NCBI RefSeq assembly: GCF_009769165.1
Contig: NZ_CP043476.1
Span: forward strand, 1,991,001 to 2,055,000
Direction of reading: 5' to 3'
From: Xanthomonas hyacinthi
GTDB lineage: Bacteria > Pseudomonadota > Gammaproteobacteria > Xanthomonadales > Xanthomonadaceae
Length of the DNA: 64,000 nucleotides
The notes under the pieces are model-generated. The model was not told the origin of the DNA and searched no databases. It worked only from the letters and a program-made list of their open reading frames with translations. Position numbers and translations under genes: made by a program. Each line of letters opens with the position of its first letter. The first letter of the stretch is position 1. Below, piece by piece: positions 56,747 through 64,000 of this stretch.

Positions 56747-58984
56747 TTACGACGACAGATGCTCGATCGCCGCGACGCTGCCGAGGCGGTCGCCCAGGCG
56801 CTTGAGCAGGGCCAGGCGGTTGCCGCGCAGCGCCGGGTCCTCGACGTTGACCATCACCCCGTCGAAGAACGCGTCCACCTGCGGCCTAAGCCGCGCCAGG
56901 AAGTTCAGCACGGTGACGTAGTCGTGCTGGCGCAGCGCGCCGTCGGTTTCCACGATCGCCGCTTCCACCGCCTCGGCCAGTGCGCTTTCGGCCGGCTCGC
57001 GCAGCAGGGTCGGGTCGATCTGCGCCGGAATCGCGCCCTCGGCCTTGCGCAGGATGTTGCGGATGCGCTTGTTGGCCGCGGCCAGCGCTTCGGCCTCCGG
57101 CAGCGTGGCGAAGATGCCGATCGCGTCGATGCGGCGATCGAAGTCGTAGAGCGATCCGTGGGTGGCGGTCGCGGCTGAAGCCGCTCCTACAGAAGCTGCG
57201 CTTCCTTCAGCCCCGACCGAGAACAAGGCGGCCACCGCGTTGAAATGCGTTGCCGGCACGCCCTTGTCGGCGTAGTAGCCGCGCAGGCGGTCGAGGATGA
57301 AGTCGAACAGCTCTTCGATTCCTTGAGTAGGATCACCATCTCGCTTTCGGATCACTTCATCTCGGTACTGGATCGCCGCGTTACGTTCCTTATCAGATTT
57401 CGCGCCGGTAACTGCCGCCTCTGCCATTATTGCTGCCGAAGTCAAAGCAAAATGGCGCGAGAGGGAAAGATAATTCCGTAGGTCCACATCAAACCCACTC
57501 TCGATCACCGTCCGCGCCAACCCCAGCGCATTGCGCCGCAGCGCGAACGGATCCTTGTTGCCGGTCGGCTTCAGCCCTGCGGCAAACCCGCCGGCCAGGG
57601 TGTCCAGGCGCTCGGCAATCGCCAGCACCTTGCCCAGCGGCGACAGCGCGATGTCGTCGCCGGCGAAGCGCGGCTGGTAGGCCTCGTCGATCGCCAGCGC
57701 GATCTCGCCCGCCTCGCCGGCGGCCCTGGCGTAGTGGCGCCCGGCGATGCCCTGCAGTTCGGGGAACTCGTTGACCATGCGCGACTGCAGGTCGTTCTTG
57801 CTCAGCTCGGCGGCGCGGCGCGCCTGCGCGGCATCCACGCCGACCAGCGGCGCGATCGCCTCGGCCAGCGTGGCCACGCGCTGCACCTTGTCGGCGATGC
57901 TGCCGAGCTTGGCCTGGTAGGTCACGCTGGCCAGGCCCGCGCCCATCGCCTCCAGACCCTGCTTGAGGTCCTCGTCGAAAAAGAACTTGGCGTCGGCGAA
58001 GCGCGGGCGGATCACCCGCTCGTAGCCCTTGGCCACTTCGGCCACGTCGCGCGAGACGATGTTGGCGATGCCGATGAAATGCTCGGTCAAACGGCCGCCA
58101 TCGTCCAGCACCGGGAAGAATTTCTGGTTGCTCTCCATCGTCTCGATCAGCGCTTCCTGCGGCACCGCCAGGAACGCCGGTTCGAAATGGCACAGCACCG
58201 CCGACGGCCATTCGACCAGGTTCACCACCTGCTCCAGGTTGTCCTCGGCGATGCGCGCACTGCCGCCGGCCTGACGCGCGGCCTGCTCGACCTCGGCGAC
58301 GATGCGCGCGCGGCGCGCGTCCGGATCCACCAGTACCTGCGCCGCCTGCAGCGCGGTCACGTAGTCGCCCGGCTGCGCCAGCGGCACCGGCGCGTCGTGC
58401 AGGAAGCGGTGGCCGCGGCTGATGCGATCGGCCTGCACGCCGAACAGCTGCACCGGCACCACGGCGCTGCCGAACAGCAGCACCAGCCAATGCACCGGCC
58501 GCGCGAAACCGTAGTCGTGGTCGCCCCAGCGCATCGGCTTGGGGATCGGCATCGCCGCGATCGCCTCGCGCAGGATCTCCGGCAGCAGCGCGGCGGTCTG
58601 CGCGCCCGGGGTCAGCGCGCGGTGCACGAAGCGCTCGCCCTTGGCGTCGCTGCTGCGCTCCAGCGCGGTCCAGTCGATGCCGGCCTTGGCGGCGAAACCG
58701 GCCAACGCCTTGGTCGGCTGGCCGTCGCCGTCCAGGGCGATGTTGAGATACGGGCCGAGCACTTCCGAACGCTGCTCCGGCTGCTCCGCGGCCACGCCCG
58801 GCAGCAGCACCGCCAGCCGGCGCGGGGTGGACAGCGGCTTGGCGTCGCCGCGCTCGACCGCGATGCCGCGCTTCTCCAGCCCGGCGATCACGCCGTCGAA
58901 CAAGGCCTGCGCCAGGCCCGGCAGCGCCTTGACCGGCAATTCCTCGGTACCCAGTTCGATCAGGAGGGGACGTAGTGCGCTCAT
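56747..58984 (-). CDS. glyS: Glycyl-tRNA synthetase beta subunit
   Basis: 745 residues, longer than the usual ~690-700. The beta-subunit N-terminus ([23 protein letters not shown]) and the C-terminal anticodon-binding portion ([33 protein letters not shown]) are clear. Two internal anomalies: an Ala/Ser-rich insert just before YDFDRRID, encoded by the intergenic repeat at 57167-57221, and an AT-richer block at ~57312-57500 encoding [20 protein letters not shown] and then [18 protein letters not shown]. Both keep the frame. The protein pairs with GlyQ to charge tRNA-Gly. Confidence 0.95.
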   Translation of the reverse strand: MSALRPLLIELGTEELPVKALPGLAQALFDGVIAGLEKRGIAVERGDAKPLSTPRRLAVLLPGVAAEQPEQRSEVLGPYLNIALDGDGQPTKALAGFAAKAGIDWTALERSSDAKGERFVHRALTPGAQTAALLPEILREAIAAMPIPKPMRWGDHDYGFARPVHWLVLLFGSAVVPVQLFGVQADRISRGHRFLHDAPVPLAQPGDYVTALQAAQVLVDPDARRARIVAEVEQAARQAGGSARIAEDNLEQVVNLVEWPSAVLCHFEPAFLAVPQEALIETMESNQKFFPVLDDGGRLTEHFIGIANIVSRDVAEVAKGYERVIRPRFADAKFFFDEDLKQGLEAMGAGLASVTYQAKLGSIADKVQRVATLAEAIAPLVGVDAAQARRAAELSKNDLQSRMVNEFPELQGIAGRHYARAAGEAGEIALAIDEAYQPRFAGDDIALSPLGKVLAIAERLDTLAGGFAAGLKPTGNKDPFALRRNALGLARTVIESGFDVDLRNYLSLSRHFALTSAAIMAEAAVTGAKSDKERNAAIQYRDEVIRKRDGDPTQGIEELFDFILDRLRGYYADKGVPATHFNAVAALFSVGAEGSAASVGAASAATATHGSLYDFDRRIDAIGIFATLPEAEALAAANKRIRNILRKAEGAIPAQIDPTLLREPAESALAEAVEAAIVETDGALRQHDYVTVLNFLARLRPQVDAFFDGVMVNVEDPALRGNRLALLKRLGDRLGSVAAIEHLSS
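57167..57221. repeat. Dispersed intergenic repeat inserted in the glyS coding frame
   Basis: GTCGCGGCTGAAGCCGCTCC (57168 onward) and, after a short spacer, CTTCCTTCAGCCCCGACC (57200-57218) reproduce the paired units otherwise found only between genes. Here it lies inside glyS, in frame, without stops, adding about 20 residues. Confidence 0.8.
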
Positions 58985-59003
58985 GTGTCAGACCTTGCTA
59001 GCG

Positions 59004-59144
59004 TTTCCCTTCTCCCTGCGGGAGAAGGTGCCCCGAAGGGGCGGATGAGGGTACGGGCGGAGCCATGCGAAGTTCGGGTGTGGTGGGCTGCCCGTGCAGG
59101 CGTACCCTCACCCCAACCCCTCTCCCGGGGGGAGAGGGGCTCAA
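59004..59144. repeat. Composite repeat, copy 2 (between glyQ and glyS)
   Basis: Same organisation and orientation as 56438-56573. It fills the whole 164-base gap between glyQ and glyS, two genes that are normally cotranscribed with a short spacer. Confidence 0.75.
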
Positions 59145-59148
59145 TGCC

Positions 59149-60057
<909 letters not shown>

Positions 60058-60133
60058 CTAGCAAGGGGCCGGTAGAGGGGTGCGCTAGTATAGCGACCGA
60101 CTTGCGGGGGACTTCCGCGCACCGGACCTGACC

Positions 60134-61954
60134 ATGGATTCGCGACCTGCCGCGCAGCCGCCCGCCGTGCCTGTACCCGCCACGGTGTCGCTGCCGCCCG
60201 GGCGCCTGAATGTCGAGCGCGTGGCCGCCGCGCTGCTCGCCGACGGCCTGGTCGCGCCGGCCGAGCGCGGCCGCATGCAGTTCTCGGCGCAGTCCGCGCG
60301 CACCGTCAGCGACGTGCATCCGCTGGTGCTGCTGTCCAACCTGAAACTGGCCGCGACCCGCCCGCCGGGCAGCGGGCTGGGCCTGGAACGGCTGACCGAA
60401 TGGCTGGCGCAGCGCTGCGGCCTGCGCTACCTGCGCATCGATCCGACCCGGGTCGACGTGGCCGCGGTCACCGCCTTGGTCTCGCACGCCTACGCGCGCC
60501 GCCACCGCATCCTGCCGCTGGCGCTGGACGGCGAACGCCTGCTGGTGGCGACCAGCGAGCCGCTGGCGCTGGACTGGCTGGCCGACGTGCAGCACCTGGC
60601 GCGGCGCCGGATCGAGATCGCGGTGGTCAACCCGCTGGACCTGCATCGCTACACGATGGAGTTCTTCGGCGTGACCCGCTCGGTGCGCGGCGCCAAGGAT
60701 GGGCGCAACGAGCAGAGCAGCGGCCTGCCCAGCTTCGAGCAGCTGGTGGAACTGGGCCGCGGCGGCGACGTCAACGCCGACGACCACCACATCGTGCACA
60801 TCGTCGACTGGCTGCTGCAGTACGCCTACGAGCAGCGCGCCAGCGACATCCATCTGGAGCCGCGGCGCGAAGCCGGGCGCATGCGCTTCCGCATCGACGG
60901 CGTGCTGCACAAGGTGCTGGAAGTGCCGCCGGCGGTGATGACCGCCATCGTCAGCCGGATCAAGGTGCTCGGGCGCATGGACCTGGCCGAGCGCCGGCGC
61001 CCGCAGGACGGGCGCATCAAGACCCGCTCGCCGGGCGGGCGCGAGACCGAGATGCGCCTGTCGACCATGCCCACCGCGTTCGGCGAGAAGTGCGTGATGC
61101 GCATCTTCGACCCGGACGCGGCGTTCAAGAGCGTGGACCAGCTCGGCTTCAGCGCGCAGGAAGCGGCCGGCTGGGCGGCGCTGGTCGAACGCCCGCACGG
61201 CATCGTGCTGGTCACCGGCCCCACCGGCTCGGGCAAGACCACCACGCTGTATTCCACGCTCAAGCGCCTGGCCACGCCGGACGTGAACGTGTGCAGCGTC
61301 GAGGACCCGATCGAGATGATCGCGCCGGAGTTCAACCAGATGCAGGTGCAGACCAACATCGACCTGGACTTCGCCAGCGGCGTGCGCACCCTGCTGCGGC
61401 AGGACCCGGACATCATCATGATCGGCGAGATCCGCGACCTGGAGACCGCGCAGATGGCGGTGCAGGCCTCGCTGACCGGGCACCTGGTACTGTCCACCCT
61501 GCACACCAACGACGCGCCCTCGGCGATCACCCGCCTGCTCGACCTGGGGGTGCCGCACTACCTGGTCGCCTCCACCCTCAACGGCGTGCTGGCGCAGCGC
61601 CTGGTGCGCACGCTGTGCAGCCACTGCAAGCGCCCGCACACGCTCAGCGACATCGAATGGGACGCGCTGCGCGAGCCCGGCGAAGCGCTGCCGGACGCGG
61701 TGCAGGTCCACGCCCCGGTCGGCTGCCTGGAATGCCGCCGCACCGGCTACCTGGGCCGGGTCGGCCTGTACGAACTGCTGCCGGTGACGCCACGCCTGCG
61801 TACGCTGATCCGCGCCGACATGGACCTGGCCGGCTTCAGCCGCGCCGCGCAGGCCGAGGGCGTGCGCAGCCTGCGCCGCGCCGGCCTGGAAAAAGTCGCC
61901 GCCGGCCTGACCACCATCGAGGAAGTGCTGTCGGTGCTGCCGCCGCGCGAGTGA
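60134..61954 (+). CDS. GspE/PilB-type secretion ATPase
   Basis: 606 residues. N-terminal GspE_N domain, then Walker A GPTGSGKTTTLY (~residues 361-372), Asp box, Walker B-like DIIMIGEIRDLETA, and His box. The C-terminal zinc-binding CSHCKRPH ... CLECRRTGYLGR is typical of GspE/PilB. It powers type II secretion or type IV pilus assembly; no other gsp or pil gene is nearby, so it is an orphan of uncertain partner. Confidence 0.92.
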   Translation: MDSRPAAQPPAVPVPATVSLPPGRLNVERVAAALLADGLVAPAERGRMQFSAQSARTVSDVHPLVLLSNLKLAATRPPGSGLGLERLTEWLAQRCGLRYLRIDPTRVDVAAVTALVSHAYARRHRILPLALDGERLLVATSEPLALDWLADVQHLARRRIEIAVVNPLDLHRYTMEFFGVTRSVRGAKDGRNEQSSGLPSFEQLVELGRGGDVNADDHHIVHIVDWLLQYAYEQRASDIHLEPRREAGRMRFRIDGVLHKVLEVPPAVMTAIVSRIKVLGRMDLAERRRPQDGRIKTRSPGGRETEMRLSTMPTAFGEKCVMRIFDPDAAFKSVDQLGFSAQEAAGWAALVERPHGIVLVTGPTGSGKTTTLYSTLKRLATPDVNVCSVEDPIEMIAPEFNQMQVQTNIDLDFASGVRTLLRQDPDIIMIGEIRDLETAQMAVQASLTGHLVLSTLHTNDAPSAITRLLDLGVPHYLVASTLNGVLAQRLVRTLCSHCKRPHTLSDIEWDALREPGEALPDAVQVHAPVGCLECRRTGYLGRVGLYELLPVTPRLRTLIRADMDLAGFSRAAQAEGVRSLRRAGLEKVAAGLTTIEEVLSVLPPRE

Positions 61955-62112
61955 GCCTGCGGCCGCCGCCGGGGCCGGTGCGGCGCCTGCCGGGCGACTG
62001 TCGTGCAGCTGAATTGCCGCACCCGTCAGCGGCGCAGTGCGCCGCCGCCTTGGAAAAAGCCGTGAAGGTCTGTCTACAATCGGGTGACCCCCATCCGAGT
62101 TGCCGCCCGCCG

Positions 62113-62862
62113 ATGACGCCTGCGCCCTTCCTGATCCTCGAAACCGGCGAGCCGGTGGCGACGATGCGGCGCTACGGGCGCTTTCCGCACTGGATCCGCG
62201 TCGCCGCCGGCCTGGCCGCGCGCGACACGGTGGTCGCCAATGTCGCCGGCGCCGCCGCATTGCCCGCGCGCGACGGCTTCGCCGGGATCATCGTTACCGG
62301 CTCGGCCGCCTTCGTCACCGACCGCGCCGACTGGAGCGAGCGTTCGGCCGACTGGCTGCGCGAGGCCGCCCACGAAGGAATTCCGCTGCTGGGCATCTGC
62401 TACGGCCACCAGTTGCTGGCGCATGCGCTGGGCGGGGAAGTCGCCTACAACCCGGCCGGGCGCGAATCGGGCACCGTGCACATCGACCTGCATCCGCCGG
62501 CGTTCGACGATCCGCTGTTCGCCGGCCTGCCCGAGCGCTTCCCGGCCCACGCCACGCACCTGCAGACGGTGCTGCGCGCGCCGGACGGCGCCACCGTGCT
62601 GGCGCGCTCGGCGCAGGACCAGTGCCATGCCTTCCGCTGGGGCGAGGCGGCCTGGGGCGTGCAGTTCCACCCGGAATTCGCCACCCACCACATGCGCGGC
62701 TACGTGCATGCCCGCGCCGAGTGTCTACGCAGCGCCGGCCGCTGTGCCCGGACCATCGCCCGCGAGGTCAGCGCCGCGCCGCTGGCGCGCAAGCTGCTGC
62801 GGCGCTTCGTTCAGCACGCGCGCGGTCAGCAAACCGCCGGCGGCCAGGCAAAATCGCGATAA
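62113..62862 (+). CDS. Class I glutamine amidotransferase
   Basis: 249 residues from ATG 62113. The triad of class I amidotransferases is present: Cys in LGICYGHQLLAHALGG and His-Glu in VQFHPEFATHH. It resembles the YfeJ/GuaA-like stand-alone group (IVTGSAAFVTDRADW). Annotated relatives carry the term GMP synthase-like; the actual acceptor is unknown. It follows the GspE-type gene by ~160 bases. Confidence 0.9.
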   Translation: MTPAPFLILETGEPVATMRRYGRFPHWIRVAAGLAARDTVVANVAGAAALPARDGFAGIIVTGSAAFVTDRADWSERSADWLREAAHEGIPLLGICYGHQLLAHALGGEVAYNPAGRESGTVHIDLHPPAFDDPLFAGLPERFPAHATHLQTVLRAPDGATVLARSAQDQCHAFRWGEAAWGVQFHPEFATHHMRGYVHARAECLRSAGRCARTIAREVSAAPLARKLLRRFVQHARGQQTAGGQAKSR

Positions 62863-62909
62863 TCTGTACACGCGCCGCGCTGTACGGCGTCCCCCACTTC
62901 GGATTGGCA

Positions 62910-63806
62910 ATGATCGAGATTCGCAAGCTGCCGGCCTCGGCCGGCGCGGAATGGCTGTTGAGCGGGATTGCGCTGCTGCGCCGGGCGCCGCTGGCGTTGG
63001 GCCTGCTGGGCGTGATCTGGGGCCTGGCGGCGCTGCTGGCGCTGCTGCTGGGCGCGCTGAATCCAACCCTGGGCATGCTCGCGCAACTGCTGCTGGGCCT
63101 GGCCGGGCCGTTGCTGTTCGGCGGGCTGGTGTGGGCGGTGCGCGAAGTGGATCAGGGCCGCAGCGCGCAGCCGGCGCACCTGCTGCAGGGCCTGCACGAC
63201 GGCCGCGCGCCGCGCCTGCTGGTGGCGCTGCTGCCGCAGGTGCTGGTCGGCCTGGCGCTGGGCGCGCTGGCGCTGGTGGTGGTCGGCCAGAGCGGCTGGG
63301 AGCAGCTGGGCACGGTGATGAACCAGCTCAACGAGCTCGGCCAGTCCAGCGCCCAGCCGGATCCGGCGCAGGTCGAGCAGCTGGTGGCCACGCTGCCGGC
63401 CATGCGCATCCTGCTGTGGCTGCTGCTGGTGTTCGTGGGCTTCGTGGCGGTGACCCTGACCCTGTTCGTGCTTGCCCCGCAGGTGATGTTCGACGGCCGC
63501 GGCGGCCTGGCGGCGATGCGCAACAGCCTGCGCGCCTGCCTGCACAACCTGCCGGCGATGCTGGTGTTCTTCGTGCTCGCCTTCATCGCGATGTTCGCGC
63601 TGTATTTCGCGCTGGTGCTGGTGATCCTGCTGCTGCAGGCGCTGGCCGGGCCGACCATCGCCGCCCTAGTCGCGCAATTGCTGCTGATGGCGCTGGCGCT
63701 GCCGGCGCTGGCCGGCGCGGTGTACGCGGCGTGGAAGCAGATGTTCGTGCACCGCGGCGATGCCGCGTCGGCGGTGCCGCCGCCTTCGAATGTGTTTGCA
63801 GCTTGA
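62910..63806 (+). CDS. BPSS1780-type membrane protein
   Basis: 298 residues from ATG 62910. Six predicted transmembrane helices: for example PLALGLLGVIWGLAALLALL, LLLGLAGPLLFGGLVWAV, LLVALLPQVLVGLALGALAL, and AMLVFFVLAFIAMFALYFAL. A Gln-rich periplasmic/cytoplasmic loop (~130-165) lies in the middle. It matches the BPSS1780-family membrane proteins of unknown function. It follows the amidotransferase by 47 bases. Confidence 0.85.
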   Translation: MIEIRKLPASAGAEWLLSGIALLRRAPLALGLLGVIWGLAALLALLLGALNPTLGMLAQLLLGLAGPLLFGGLVWAVREVDQGRSAQPAHLLQGLHDGRAPRLLVALLPQVLVGLALGALALVVVGQSGWEQLGTVMNQLNELGQSSAQPDPAQVEQLVATLPAMRILLWLLLVFVGFVAVTLTLFVLAPQVMFDGRGGLAAMRNSLRACLHNLPAMLVFFVLAFIAMFALYFALVLVILLLQALAGPTIAALVAQLLLMALALPALAGAVYAAWKQMFVHRGDAASAVPPPSNVFAA

Positions 63807-63811
63807 GAGCT

Positions 63812-63850
63812 GGGAATCGGGAACGGGGAATCGGGAATCGGGAATCGGTA
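63812..63850. repeat. GGGAATCGGG-type tandem repeat
   Basis: Tandem GGGAATC/GGGAACG units directly after the membrane protein gene. A reverse-orientation GGGAATC copy is at 63977-64000, with one GGCTTCAGCC-type unit near 63950. Confidence 0.65.
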
Positions 63851-63863
63851 ACAGCAACAGCAG

Positions 63864-63890
63864 GCGGCCCTTCGGGGCCGCTTCTTTTTT
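63864..63890 (+). terminator. Rho-independent terminator after the 62910 gene
   Basis: GCGGCCC-TTCG-GGGCCGC followed by TTCTTTTTT. A 7-bp GC stem with a UUCG tetraloop. Confidence 0.92.
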
Positions 63891-64000
63891 GCGTGATGTG
63901 CGGGCGAGATCCGCTGGTTGCTGCGGCACTAAGCGGTGCCCGCTGGTGCGGGGAGCCTTCAGCCCCGACGCACTACGCCGTTCCCATTCCCTATTCCCGA

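Overview
The window reads as a chromosomal segment of a xanthomonad (genus Xanthomonas, perhaps of the sacchari/translucens/albilineans side; genus placement is inference). The evidence is very high GC, an Ax21-family outer-membrane protein, GlyQ/GlyS split subunits, OpgD, a fused indolepyruvate oxidoreductase, and many copies of short intergenic repeats (inverted GGCTTCAGCC-type hairpins, GGGATTC/GGGAATC strings, and a CCCTCACCCC-type hairpin). No rRNA, tRNA or CRISPR array was recognised.

Layout. 0-1.2 kb: truncated indolepyruvate ferredoxin oxidoreductase. 1.3-4.7 kb: a TPR protein, then a lower-GC M3-type metallopeptidase that abuts a transporter remnant on one side and a transposase remnant on the other (likely transfer). 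4.8-8.6 kb: Ax21, gpsA-secB, rhodanese, two small conserved genes. 8.6-14.2 kb: hemD-hemX-hemY, fadI and a conserved hypothetical gene. 14.5-15.8 kb: tandem Cu,Zn-superoxide dismutase lipoproteins. 16-22.5 kb: a sigma/anti-sigma/TonB receptor system followed by a secreted six-hairpin glycosidase-like protein. 22.7-29 kb: a compact nitrogen regulon (ntrC-ntrB, amtB-glnK, glnA). A consensus sigma-54 promoter and NtrC-type palindromes are visible upstream of glnA, and a third palindrome overlaps the ntrB start. 29.2-39.1 kb: uppP and a run of membrane, lipid and housekeeping genes ending in an orphan ParA.

39.2-49.4 kb is an accessory block. Both edges and one interior junction carry copies of an unusual hairpin element: tandem GAAAAAGGGGCC units leading into a near-perfect inverted repeat. 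The copies sit where an AAA ATPase gene, a LysR-type gene and an isochorismatase-family gene are cut off. Inside are a TacA/TacT-like toxin-antitoxin pair with a clear promoter/operator, a mobC remnant, an IS4-family element with a frameshifted transposase, and a cluster of short-chain dehydrogenases, SnoaL-like proteins and LysR/AraC regulators.

49.4-64 kb returns to core genes: mutM, opgD, tdk, rep, glyS-glyQ, an orphan GspE-type ATPase, a glutamine amidotransferase and a membrane protein. The glyS reading frame carries an in-frame copy of the intergenic repeat plus a low-GC internal block, and glyS is flanked by two direct copies of a composite repeat.
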